Under the pieces are notes generated by a model. The model was not told where the DNA came from and did not search any database. It was given only the letters and a program-made list of their open reading frames with translations. A program made the position numbers and the translations under genes. This document shows, in pieces, positions 1-7,806 of a stretch of DNA of 47,816 nt. This DNA is from Phycisphaeraceae bacterium (GTDB taxonomy: Bacteria > Planctomycetota > Phycisphaerae > Phycisphaerales > UBA1924): positions 1 through 47,816 of the forward strand of contig JAHBXE010000024.1 of the NCBI GenBank assembly GCA_019636625.1. Direction: 5' to 3'. Position 1 is the stretch's first letter; each line of letters begins with the position of its first letter.

Positions 1-1
1 C

Positions 2-32
2 GCAGTGACGCAGTGACGCAGTGACGCAGTGA
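2..32. repeat. 8-bp tandem repeat (GCAGTGAC)n at window edge
   Basis: About four copies of the octamer GCAGTGAC run from the left edge of the window, the last one ending in T instead of C. The true left end is outside the window. The same octamer array occurs at 24995-25026 between rplJ and rplL. It lies just beyond the 3' end of the hydrolase gene that ends at 106. No function is known to me. Confidence 0.9.
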
Positions 33-105
33 TAATTGTACAGGTTGAACGGAGTTGCGGGTTGAAGTCCTCCACTCTTCACGGTGGGGCTGGACGGCTC
101 CTCAT

Positions 106-1200
106 TCACTTTGGATCGGAGGCGGCATCAGAGGCGATGGTGATGAGGTCTCGAGTCAGGGCGCCGAGGCGGGTGCCCTCGGTGTTGCAGAGGACGGCGA
201 CGACGATGCATTGGTCCGGGAGCAGCATCAGGTGCGTCGCGGCCTTCTCCTGGGCGCCGGAGTGTTCGATCAGGCGGGCGCCGTTGAGCGAGGCGATACG
301 GAAACCGAGGCCGTAGTCGGTGGCCTCACCATCTCGAGTCCTCTGGCGGGTCCACATCTGCTGCCGCGTGCTGTCGTCGAGGAGCTTGCCCGAAACAAGC
401 CCGATCCCGAAGCGGGCCATGTCGTCGGCGGTGGAGATGAAGCCTCCGCCGGCCAGTTTCCAGCTCACATCCGTGTTGGTGGAAGGAACAACCTCGCCCG
501 CGGCGTTCTTGCGGTAGCCGACGGCGCGGTTGGGAATCTCTTCCCACTGGTAATCGGGGCGGAGCGTGGTCATGCCGCAGGGTGTGGAGATTCGGGACTG
601 GATGAGCTCCGCGAACGGCCGCTTGGCGGCGCGTTCGGCGACGGCCCCGAGCAGGATGTAGCCGTGCGTGGTGTAGGAGTACTTCGTGCCCGGCTCACAG
701 ACAAGGGGTGACTCCTTGAATGTGTCGAGCGCGAGGATGACATCCTTGAACGGGTTCGGGGAGTCGTATTCCCGTTGTGTCCTGACGACTTTGCCGTTGG
801 TGTAGTGCACAATGCCGCCTTGATGGCAGAGGAGCTGCCGGCTGGTGATCGCCCATGGCTTCTGGGGAAACTCGGGGACCAAGGTGCGGACATCGGCATC
901 GGGGTCGAGCCTTCCCTCGTTCACCAGTTGCATCGTGACCACAGCCGTGAGCGGCTTGGAGACGCTGGCCCAGCGGTACATCGTCCTCTGAGAAGCGGGG
1001 ATCGCCTGCTCTCGATCCTGAAAGCCGAAGCTCTCGGAGGCAACGAGGTTGCCGTCCCTCGCGACAGCCATGGAGAGGCCGACGATGCTCTGTGCCTGCA
1101 TCTCCTGCTCCACCCTGGCGCGGAGCTTACTGGTGAGCTCGGGTTGCCCGAAGGCGGGACCGGCCAGCACGAGCGCGGCGAAGAAGATCGCGGGTTTCAT
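106..1200 (-). CDS. Serine hydrolase of the beta-lactamase / class C penicillin-binding fold
   Basis: This 364-residue protein has a short signal peptide (residues 1-18, ending AGPAFGQ), so it is probably exported. The class C beta-lactamase landmarks are visible: S79-V-S-K82 (the SxxK nucleophile and general base), a tyrosine motif at Y176 where the usual YxN reads Y-T-T, and H313-S-G315 in place of the KTG triad. Members of this family act as D,D-peptidases, esterases or beta-lactamases, and the sequence alone does not say which. I chose the ATG at 1200 because the signal peptide starts there; the open frame continues upstream to 1482 but overlaps the next gene. It lies downstream of the acetyltransferase gene on the same strand. 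Confidence 0.88.
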   Translation of the reverse strand: MKPAIFFAALVLAGPAFGQPELTSKLRARVEQEMQAQSIVGLSMAVARDGNLVASESFGFQDREQAIPASQRTMYRWASVSKPLTAVVTMQLVNEGRLDPDADVRTLVPEFPQKPWAITSRQLLCHQGGIVHYTNGKVVRTQREYDSPNPFKDVILALDTFKESPLVCEPGTKYSYTTHGYILLGAVAERAAKRPFAELIQSRISTPCGMTTLRPDYQWEEIPNRAVGYRKNAAGEVVPSTNTDVSWKLAGGGFISTADDMARFGIGLVSGKLLDDSTRQQMWTRQRTRDGEATDYGLGFRIASLNGARLIEHSGAQEKAATHLMLLPDQCIVVAVLCNTEGTRLGALTRDLITIASDAASDPK

Positions 1201-1279
1201 GGCGCGAGTGTACCAGCGCGGCGAGTGTCGCCCGATGCCCTTCATGCGGACGGTGATACCGCCGATCCGAGCTGGGAAG

Positions 1280-2458
1280 TCAGTACATATCCGACAGCCA
1301 GGGTGTTCCGGCGGGGAACACGCCGGCCGCGGCCGCGATGGCGGCGGAACTGCCCTCGATCCGACCAAGCTGAGCCAGTTGGGCGGCGGACAGGTAACCG
1401 CTGAACAGTGGCGCAAGAGCCCGGATGGAGAGACGGAGATCGCCCCGGCCGCCGCGTTCCACGATGGCGCCGCCGCCTTCAACCGTGACGGTCCACGGAC
1501 CGGCGTTGGCGGGAATTGTGTCGTCGCGGATGTCGAGGTGGACCTGCGCCCGCGCGGAACCGGGATAACCGCGGGCTTCGAGGCACTTCTTCACATCGAC
1601 GATGCGGAGCATCCAGTTCAAGCGGTGCGTGGAGGTGAACCGCTGCTCGGCGAGGAAGTGAAGCGCCGGGTGGAGCGGCCCGCCGAAGAAAGTCAGGTCG
1701 ATCGCGATCGAGGAGAAGTCTTCGAGGAAGGCCCATAGTCGGCGACCGGCGCGGGGTGTGGCAAAGACAAAGTCGGTGAGGGAGATGTCCTGCGTGCCTT
1801 CGGGCCAGCGCTGCTGGTTCAGATACAGATAGCCCTCGATCCGGCCGGTTTCGTCGACGGCGGCGAAGCCCGCGTAGGCGACGTCTCGCAAGGACTTGAC
1901 GCGAGCCCAGATGTACTCGCCACGGTCGAGCAGACCGTCATGGGCCCGGGCAAAGTCGGAGTAACACGCGCGGATGCCGGGTTCATCGGCATCGGTGATC
2001 GCACGGATGGCGAGCGACTTCTCCTTCACATCGATAGAGCGGACCGACATCTTGATCTCGAAGCGGTGGCCAGCCTGTTCGTAACCGACTCGCTGGTAGA
2101 GCGGCTGCGTTGCCGGATAGAGGCCTGAGAGTGGAACGCCCTCCTCGTGCATTTCGCGCACCGCGGACGTCATCAACTGTCCGGCAAGACCCTTGCCGCG
2201 GCCCTCGGGGGCGACGCCGACGCCGGCGATCCCGATCATCGGGATGGAACGGCCGCCGAAGTACTCGCCCATGGGGATGCGAAGGAGGCACGCGACCGGA
2301 TCCCCCGCGGAAGGTCGGAGAACCCGGAAGTGCTGAACACCGGCCTTGGTGATCCATTCCGTGGTGCTCTCGCGCGGCCCGGCAAAGGCGAGGGAGACAA
2401 TCCGGGCTACGGCGGGGATCTCATCCTCTCGCATGGCGGCGAATGTGAGTTCAGACAT
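1280..2458 (-). CDS. Eis-like GNAT N-acetyltransferase with SCP2-type C-terminal domain
   Basis: The 392-residue protein starts with a GNAT fold. The acetyl-CoA pyrophosphate-binding loop (motif A) is at about residues 80-92, VGVAPEGRGKGLAGQ. A second GNAT-like domain covers the middle, and the last 100 or so residues look like the sterol-carrier-protein (SCP2) domain seen in the Eis family. It ends in a C-terminal tyrosine, and in Eis proteins the terminal carboxylate is placed in the active site. Eis enzymes acetylate amines such as aminoglycosides or lysine side chains; the substrate here is not known. It is 79 nt upstream of the serine hydrolase on the same strand, so co-transcription is possible. 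Confidence 0.9.
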   Translation of the reverse strand: MSELTFAAMREDEIPAVARIVSLAFAGPRESTTEWITKAGVQHFRVLRPSAGDPVACLLRIPMGEYFGGRSIPMIGIAGVGVAPEGRGKGLAGQLMTSAVREMHEEGVPLSGLYPATQPLYQRVGYEQAGHRFEIKMSVRSIDVKEKSLAIRAITDADEPGIRACYSDFARAHDGLLDRGEYIWARVKSLRDVAYAGFAAVDETGRIEGYLYLNQQRWPEGTQDISLTDFVFATPRAGRRLWAFLEDFSSIAIDLTFFGGPLHPALHFLAEQRFTSTHRLNWMLRIVDVKKCLEARGYPGSARAQVHLDIRDDTIPANAGPWTVTVEGGGAIVERGGRGDLRLSIRALAPLFSGYLSAAQLAQLGRIEGSSAAIAAAAGVFPAGTPWLSDMY

Positions 2459-2638
2459 GCGGGGCGACTGTAGGGGGGAGTCGGCGATGGCCTGCCGTGC
2501 TCGAGAATGGGGCGGATGGCGAGGTTGGAGTCACCTGAATCCGAACTGAACGAATGTCGAACTACATGGACATGGTGTCTGGTATTCTTGACATATCTCG
2601 GCGGATGAAGGTGTGACCTGGCTGCAATCGGTCACGGT

Positions 2639-2962
2639 TTGAGAAGCGCGGGAGTGGGTCTCGCTCGCGACGACGGTCTTGCTCTTTGGCGTCTTTTCTT
2701 TGGGACCGTAACGGGGCTGGTCCGCGGGCCTTCGCAGGTGGGTTTGCTGATCGGCATCGTGCTCGGGCAGATGGGGTGCATGAGCACGGTCGCGCTGGCG
2801 TACGTCGCGTGGGGAGGCGTGGCCAGCATGGCGGAGGAACAGGGCGGCCAACTCCAGACGCCGAGCGTCACGCTGGTCGGTAACTCGCTGCTGTTGTCGT
2901 TCGTGTTGGCGGAGGCGGTCAAGTCGGCCATGCAGATCGTGCTGTACCGGCGGAGCGCCTGA
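2639..2962 (+). CDS. Small membrane protein paired with an Xre regulator
   Basis: This short protein has two probable membrane helices, at about residues 33-58 and 78-100, with a polar hairpin (AEEQGGQLQTP) between them and a basic end (YRRSA). I do not recognise a named family with certainty, but small two- to four-helix proteins of this kind are commonly encoded directly before a 65-residue Xre regulator, as here: the stop codon lies 11 nt before the regulator's ATG. The start is uncertain. TTG at 2639 gives 107 residues; a GTG at 2654 is another option, and no strong Shine-Dalgarno supports either. Confidence 0.55.
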   Translation: MRSAGVGLARDDGLALWRLFFGTVTGLVRGPSQVGLLIGIVLGQMGCMSTVALAYVAWGGVASMAEEQGGQLQTPSVTLVGNSLLLSFVLAEAVKSAMQIVLYRRSA

Positions 2963-2973
2963 GGGGCCGCGGG

Positions 2974-3171
2974 ATGAGTGTTCAAAACCAGATCCGGAGG
3001 CTTCGGTTTGAACATGGCGAGATGACGCAGCAGGAACTCGCTGGCCTCGTGGGCGTGACGCGGCAGACGATCGTCGCGATCGAGGGCGCAAAGTACGGCC
3101 CGACGCTTGAACTGGCGTTCAGAATCGCGCGGGTCTTTAACAGGCCGGTCGATTCTGTGTTCTGGTGGTAG
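2974..3171 (+). CDS. Xre/Cro-type HTH transcriptional regulator (YozG-like)
   Basis: The 65-residue protein is almost entirely one helix-turn-helix domain: MTQQELAGLVGVTRQTIVAIE covers helices 2 and 3, and the family-typical end RPVDSVFWW follows. Regulators of this size are usually DNA-binding repressors that control themselves and the small membrane protein next to them. A GAGGGG Shine-Dalgarno overlaps the stop codon of the preceding gene, which suggests coupled translation. ATG start at 2974. Confidence 0.88.
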   Translation: MSVQNQIRRLRFEHGEMTQQELAGLVGVTRQTIVAIEGAKYGPTLELAFRIARVFNRPVDSVFWW

Positions 3172-3234
3172 GACGATGTGTGATCGCGGCAGGCGGTGCT
3201 GAAGCGGCGCGATCCCCTCCCGCCTCGTCGCGGA

Positions 3235-3726
3235 TCAACGAGGTTGAAGGAAGCCGAGGTGTAGTTCGGCGTGGCGCAAGTTGAGCCGCTTGACCTCGTC
3301 GTGTGTAAGGTCCCCGAAAGCGGGGCTGGGATGGATGGGGGACGTTGCATCGAGGCGGGCCAATGCCGCGCGGAGCTTCTTCAGGCCGTCTTCCGTCGAG
3401 AGCGGCTCGTTCCCGACGGTACCGCCCTCAACGTCTGGGATGCGAAAGCCCGGCGGGAACCCCTTGTTGAGAAGGCGGCCCTTCGAGAGCTTGATGATGG
3501 GCCTCAGAATCATGGGCGGCTTCTTGATCTGCGACGGGAAGCCCTCGTACGGGTAACTTGCCCAACTGGCGATGTGGTTGAAGATCTGACCGGCGGACCA
3601 GTTGCCGAGCGTGGTGAGGGTGCCCGCCCTGTCCGCCGCGGCGAGGCGCTCGGCCTCGGCGAGAATATCCGCGATCGTGATGAAGCGAAGCTGGCGACGC
3701 TGGACGGACTTGGTTTCGACTGGCAT
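3235..3726 (-). CDS. DUF1569 (DinB-like) domain protein
   Basis: The protein of 163 residues matches the DUF1569 family, a branch of the DinB/YfiT-like four-helix superfamily. Visible family features are NWSAGQIFNHIASWASYP in the first third, with the histidine expected in a metal site, and LRHAELHLGFL at the C-terminus with two more histidines. Function is unknown; many relatives are metal-dependent thiol transferases or damage-inducible proteins. I used the ATG at 3726 (MPVETK), which has a GGGG run about 8 nt upstream; a TTG at 3759 would add 11 residues. It follows the FecCD permease by about 50 nt on the same strand. Confidence 0.8.
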   Translation of the reverse strand: MPVETKSVQRRQLRFITIADILAEAERLAAADRAGTLTTLGNWSAGQIFNHIASWASYPYEGFPSQIKKPPMILRPIIKLSKGRLLNKGFPPGFRIPDVEGGTVGNEPLSTEDGLKKLRAALARLDATSPIHPSPAFGDLTHDEVKRLNLRHAELHLGFLQPR

Positions 3727-3776
3727 GGCGATGGCCCCGCGGGACTGGATCGACTCCAAGCCTACGCCGCCACAGG

Positions 3777-4757
3777 TCAGTTGTTGGCGCCGAACCGGGA
3801 TTGATTCGCCAACGCGATGAACACCGCACCGCCGACCATGGCGGTGATGATGCCGATAGGCATCCGTCCCGAGCCCAGATCGATGGCTCGGATCGCCGAA
3901 TCCGACAGCAAAATGATGCTGGCACCCGCGAGCACGCTTCCGGGCACCACGATTCGGTGGCCCGGACCCGCCGCGAAACGTACGAGGTGGGGAGAGATCA
4001 AACCAACAAAGCCGATGGGGCCGGCAAGGACGACGGCCAGGGCGGTCAACACCCCCGAAGCCAGGAACAGGCAGATGCGAAGAGGCCTGATCGGAACCCC
4101 GAGGCTGGTGGCCTCATCATCACCGAGTGAGGAGGCGTCGAGCATCGGAGCGGCGAAAGTGCCTGCGACCGCGGCAAACGGCACAAGGGCGACGCCGGCG
4201 AGAAGGGCCTGGCGCGGGGCATCATCGCTGAGGGCTCCGATCGTCCACCTGCTGAGCGAAAGCCCTCGGTCGGGCATGAGGTACATGAGGAACATCGTCC
4301 CCGCGCTGAACATGATGCTCACGATGACGCCCACGAGCACGAGGCGGACGGGCTCGAGGTGGCCGCGGCTCTGGCTCAGCAGGTACACGAGCGCGATGGC
4401 CGCGAACGCGCCGGCAAGCGCCGCGCCGGAGTTGACGGTTGCGACCGCCGCGGCGGAGAGGCCAATGCCGGCGGTGTGCGCGAGGAAGGTGGAGAGCGTC
4501 ACCGCGAATCCCGCGCCGGAGGCAGGACCGATCAGGTCGGGAGAGGCGAGCGGGTTCCGAAGCAGGCATTGGAGGAACACCCCCGCCAGCGCGAGCGAGG
4601 CGCCGACAATGAAGCCGCTGAGGACCCGGTCTGCACGCAGGTTCCATGTTTCACCGGTGGGCCAAGAGACCCCGGCAGGCCCCACGGCGAGGCGCAGCAC
4701 GACCGCCGATACGAACACCACCGTGAGAAGCAGAATGACCAGAACAGATCGGCGCAC
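3777..4757 (-). CDS. FecCD/BtuC-family ABC transporter permease
   Basis: The 326-residue protein is nearly all membrane helices, as expected for the FecCD family that imports iron-siderophores, haem or vitamin B12. Characteristic segments are R-x-x-R at RADRVLSGFIVGASLALAG, then QCLLRNPLASPDLIGPASGAG, the cytoplasmic coupling region near GDDEATSLGV, and LAGPIGFVGLISPHLVRF with NxxAxP replaced by a different end. No ATPase or substrate-binding protein gene is adjacent, so its partners must lie elsewhere. It starts 18 nt after the DUF1294 gene and is likely in the same operon. The substrate cannot be read from the sequence. Confidence 0.9.
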   Translation of the reverse strand: MRRSVLVILLLTVVFVSAVVLRLAVGPAGVSWPTGETWNLRADRVLSGFIVGASLALAGVFLQCLLRNPLASPDLIGPASGAGFAVTLSTFLAHTAGIGLSAAAVATVNSGAALAGAFAAIALVYLLSQSRGHLEPVRLVLVGVIVSIMFSAGTMFLMYLMPDRGLSLSRWTIGALSDDAPRQALLAGVALVPFAAVAGTFAAPMLDASSLGDDEATSLGVPIRPLRICLFLASGVLTALAVVLAGPIGFVGLISPHLVRFAAGPGHRIVVPGSVLAGASIILLSDSAIRAIDLGSGRMPIGIITAMVGGAVFIALANQSRFGANN

Positions 4758-4775
4758 GACAGAGGCTAGCGAACT

Positions 4776-5060
4776 TCACGTTGCGAAGAGCAGGATCACC
4801 CAGACGGCGACATGGCCAAGAGCGATGAGGACGGTGATCACGCGGTACCGCGGCTTGGCGGACTTGTGGCGGAGGACTCGCATGGCCAGCAAGGCGCCGG
4901 GCCATCCGCCGAGGAGTTCAACGGTGTGGAGCGTGGCTTCGGGAATTCGGCGGGCGCGCGTCTGGGCCGCGTGCTTATCGAACGCGAAGAGCGCTGCGCA
5001 GAGCAGACTCAGAGCGGAGTAGTACGCCGCGGCGAGGGTGATGGAGAGTGGAAGCTCCAT
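4776..5060 (-). CDS. DUF1294 family small membrane protein
   Basis: This 94-residue protein has the DUF1294 pattern: a first membrane helix, then AFDKHAAQTRARRIPEATLH, the sequence LLGGWPGALLAMRVLRHKS, and a second hydrophobic segment at the C-terminus. The biochemical function of the family is unknown. The start at 5060 (MELPLSI) fits the family length; the open frame continues upstream without recognisable content. It is the first gene of a probable minus-strand operon with the FecCD permease and DUF1569 genes. The 324 nt between it and the divergent RRM gene hold a promoter for that gene and nothing else that I can identify. Confidence 0.85.
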   Translation of the reverse strand: MELPLSITLAAAYYSALSLLCAALFAFDKHAAQTRARRIPEATLHTVELLGGWPGALLAMRVLRHKSAKPRYRVITVLIALGHVAVWVILLFAT

Positions 5061-5266
5061 TCGGGGAGCGTGCCTGGGAGGGGCTGGTGAAGAGTCGAAG
5101 TCGCCCACGGAAGCACGCGGAAGCGGTCTTCCGCCGGGGAAAGGACGGGAAAAATGGCTGAACGTCGGCGAACGCGGGGGGATAAGGGGCGGTATGACGG
5201 GCAGGGCAGGAACGTCAGAAATCCGGCAAGACCGAGGGTATTCGGGGTATCCAAAGCTCCGCCGAA

Positions 5267-5275
5267 TGCTATACT
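5267..5275 (+). promoter_or_regulatory. Candidate extended -10 promoter for the RRM gene
   Basis: TGCTATACT is a good extended -10 element (TGn followed by TATACT). No convincing -35 box lies upstream, which is usual for extended -10 promoters. It would give an untranslated leader of about 100 nt before the RRM gene, including a small hairpin CACGG-GCTGT-CCGTG near 5289-5303. Long leaders are common for cold-induced RNA-binding proteins, but regulation here is inference. Confidence 0.45.
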
Positions 5276-5384
5276 TTGTCATGGCCGTTCACGGGCTGTC
5301 CGTGTTTCGGCGCCGACCGTGGCTCAGCTTGGCCCGAGTGTCAGCAGCGGTGGGGTTCCAGTTTTCTCGGGCAAGGTTCGAGTC

Positions 5385-5753
5385 ATGATGAAGCTTTATG
5401 TCGGTAATCTCCCTTTCAGCACAACGGATGACGAGCTGCGCGGCATGTTCGAGGCGCACGGGGAGGTCGCTTCGGCGACGATCGTGATGGATCGCGAAAC
5501 GGGCCGCCCGCGCGGCTTTGGCTTTGTGGAGATGTCCAACGATGATCAGGCCCGGGCGGCGATCGAGGCGATGAACGGCAGCTCGATCGGCGGGCGCGCG
5601 ATCGTGGTCAACGAGGCCAAGCCCCGCGAGCCCCGTGGCGGCGGCTTCGGCGGCGGCGGCGGTGGTCGCGGCGGCTTCGGCGGCGGCCGTGGTGGTGGCG
5701 GCGGCCGTGGTGGCTTCGGTGGCGGCGGCGGCGGCGGCCGCGGCGGCTGGTAA
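5385..5753 (+). CDS. RRM-domain RNA-binding protein with glycine-rich tail
   Basis: The 122-residue protein is a single RNA recognition motif followed by a Gly/Arg-rich tail. RNP2 is LYVGNL at residues 4-9 and RNP1 is RGFGFVEM at residues 43-50; both carry the aromatic residues that stack on RNA. The tail from about residue 80 is almost only Gly, Arg and Phe (RGG-type), ending in Trp. Similar short RRM proteins in cyanobacteria and planctomycetes are often cold-induced and act on RNA in the cytoplasm. Start: tandem ATG ATG at 5385, with AAGG about 9 nt upstream. A strong terminator follows at 5778. Confidence 0.93.
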   Translation: MMKLYVGNLPFSTTDDELRGMFEAHGEVASATIVMDRETGRPRGFGFVEMSNDDQARAAIEAMNGSSIGGRAIVVNEAKPREPRGGGFGGGGGGRGGFGGGRGGGGGRGGFGGGGGGGRGGW

Positions 5754-5777
5754 GCCGATTGATGCATGAATGACACG

Positions 5778-5806
5778 AAACCCCCGCGGTCCCCGCGGGG
5801 GTTTTT
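5778..5806 (+). terminator. Intrinsic terminator after the RRM gene
   Basis: A 12-bp perfect stem (AAACCCCCGCGG with CCGCGGGGGTTT) closes a TCC loop and runs into a T stretch. It ends the RRM transcript 25 nt after its stop codon and separates it from the phosphatase gene. Confidence 0.93.
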
Positions 5807-5856
5807 CGTTGGGGTGCGCGGATAGAGTCTTCGCCCACGCGCCTCGGGAGGTGAAC

Positions 5857-7806
5857 GTGCCCATCCGGTGGAAGCTGATCCTCGCGATCGGGGGTCCGCT
5901 GCTCGTTCTGATGTCGACGCTTCTGGTGCTGGACTACCAGCGCCTGAAGCAGACCGCGCTGACGCAGAACTCGCACCGGGTGACGGAAATCGCCCTGCGG
6001 CACGCGGCGAGGTACAAGGGGATATTCGATACAACCGCGCAGGTGGCCCGCATGAGCGCCGCGTTTGTCAGCAGCCACGACGACCTCAACGAGTGGGAGC
6101 TGTACGAGATCCTTCGAGAGAACGTGTCGCAGAACCGGCTGGTGTACGGCTCCTGCCTCGCGTTCGAGCCCGGCGCTTTCACCCGGCGTGTTCCCGACCG
6201 GTATCCCTCCGTTCCTGAGGCGGCTCGTGAGCGCGTGCGCCCCAACGAGGCGCTGTTCGGCCCGTACGTCTTCCGCGGACCTTCGGGCCTTGAACGGCTC
6301 GACGTTGCGGATGTGTACGACTACACGCTGCCCGAGTGGGAGTGGTACTCGCGGACTCGGAAGGAGCTGACCGAAGGCTGGACGGACCCGTTCGTCGACA
6401 AGGATGCGGGGGATGTGGCGATGATCACGTTCTCGGCGCCGATCGTTCGAAAGGGGACATTCCTGGGCGTGGCGACGGTGGACGTGCAACTCGAGCGGCT
6501 CCGGCGGGACAGCCTGCTCGAGCGGACGCCGGCGACGGACATCTACATCATCGACAGCAGCGGTCGCTTTGTGCTGGCACCCGACTCGACCGCGATCATG
6601 ACGCGGACCGTGTTTGACACGGCCACAAGAATGTCCGCTCCGGAACTCGTGGAACTCGGGCGCCGGGCGCTGGCGGGGGAACGTGGCAGCGGGAGCTTTC
6701 TGAACCGGGAGACGGGCGAGCAGTTGCTGGTCTACTACGCACCCATCGAAGGAACCAACTGGGTGCTCGGGTGCGTCTCCCCGGAGAACTACTTCCTCGG
6801 CGAGCAGATGGCGGCGCTGCAGGTTCGTATGTTCATCGGGGCGGCGCTGGTGGTGGTAATCCTCGCGAGTGTCGCCTTGATCGGATCGTGGATCGTGCGT
6901 CCCGTCGGAAAGCTGGCCGGGGCGGTCCGAACGCTGGGCGAGGGCGACCTGTCGACCGTGGTGCAGACCACGAGCCGGGACGAAATCGGTCAACTCGCCC
7001 GGAGCTTCAACACGATGGTGCAGGAGCTGCGACGCCACGTGCAGGCGCTCACCAAGGAGACCGCGGCGCGGCAGGCGGTGGAGAGCGAACTTTCCATCGC
7101 GCGGTCGATCCAGACATCCCTGCTGCCACGGGAGTTTCCATCCCGCCCCGAGTTCGATCTGTACGCGGTCAGCCTCCCGGCGCGGCAGGTCGGGGGCGAC
7201 TTCTTCGACTACTTCCTGATCGACGACCGCACGCTCGCCGTGGTCATCGCCGACGTCTCGGGCAAGGGGGTGCCCGCGGCGATCCTGATGGCGGTGGTAA
7301 GGACGATGGTGCGGGACCTGGCGGCGGCCGGGGCGAGGTCGCCCGCCGAGATCCTCACGCACGCCAACGTGGCCCTCACCCGGGAGAACAGCGAGGGGAT
7401 GTTCGTGACGCTGTTCATGGGGAAGTACGACCTGCACAACGGGACTTTCCGGTACGCGTGCGCCGGGCACCCACCGGCGTACCTGTTGACCGCCAAGGGC
7501 GCCGTCCACCGCTGCACGGAGACCACGGGCACGGTGCTCGGCGTGTTTTCAGAGGCCGCCTACGTCGAACGGTCGGTCATGCTCGTGCCGGGCGACCGGC
7601 TGGTGCTGTACACGGACGGCGTTCCGGAGGCCAGATCGCCGTCGGGCGAGTTCTACCGGGAGTCGCGGTTTGAAACGCTCTTGGCGGCCAATGCCACCGG
7701 GACGGCGCGGGACCTGTGCGAGGCGGCGCTGGCAGATGTCGCGCGGTTTCAGGGCGATGAGGCGCACGACGATGTGACCTTGCTCGTGATCAGCCGGAGC
7801 CGCTGA
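5857..7806 (+). CDS. Membrane receptor with SpoIIE/PP2C-type serine phosphatase output
   Basis: The protein of 649 residues has an N-terminal membrane helix (about 5-25), a large extracytoplasmic sensor that resembles a dCache domain (WEWYSRTRKELTEGWTDPF is typical), and a second helix near MFIGAALVVVILASVALIG. A HAMP linker follows (RPVGKLAGAVRTLGEGDLS ... DEIGQLARSFN), and then a SpoIIE/PP2C phosphatase domain. The phosphatase acidic metal-binding residues sit in QVGGDFFDYF and VIADVSGKGVPAA, then LYTDGVPEAR and DEAHDDVTLLVI. Relatives dephosphorylate anti-anti-sigma factors in partner-switching pathways. No such partner is adjacent. I chose GTG at 5857 because GGGAGGTG lies just upstream. 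Confidence 0.93.
   Translation: MPIRWKLILAIGGPLLVLMSTLLVLDYQRLKQTALTQNSHRVTEIALRHAARYKGIFDTTAQVARMSAAFVSSHDDLNEWELYEILRENVSQNRLVYGSCLAFEPGAFTRRVPDRYPSVPEAARERVRPNEALFGPYVFRGPSGLERLDVADVYDYTLPEWEWYSRTRKELTEGWTDPFVDKDAGDVAMITFSAPIVRKGTFLGVATVDVQLERLRRDSLLERTPATDIYIIDSSGRFVLAPDSTAIMTRTVFDTATRMSAPELVELGRRALAGERGSGSFLNRETGEQLLVYYAPIEGTNWVLGCVSPENYFLGEQMAALQVRMFIGAALVVVILASVALIGSWIVRPVGKLAGAVRTLGEGDLSTVVQTTSRDEIGQLARSFNTMVQELRRHVQALTKETAARQAVESELSIARSIQTSLLPREFPSRPEFDLYAVSLPARQVGGDFFDYFLIDDRTLAVVIADVSGKGVPAAILMAVVRTMVRDLAAAGARSPAEILTHANVALTRENSEGMFVTLFMGKYDLHNGTFRYACAGHPPAYLLTAKGAVHRCTETTGTVLGVFSEAAYVERSVMLVPGDRLVLYTDGVPEARSPSGEFYRESRFETLLAANATGTARDLCEAALADVARFQGDEAHDDVTLLVISRSR

Noticed and set aside
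2588..2616. TTGACA as a -35 box for the small membrane protein gene
   Set aside because: No acceptable -10 box lies at 15-19 nt downstream.
5640..5753. GGC-rich tandem repeat in the RRM gene treated as a repeat element
   Set aside because: It encodes the RGG tail of an RNA-binding protein, so coding constraint explains it.
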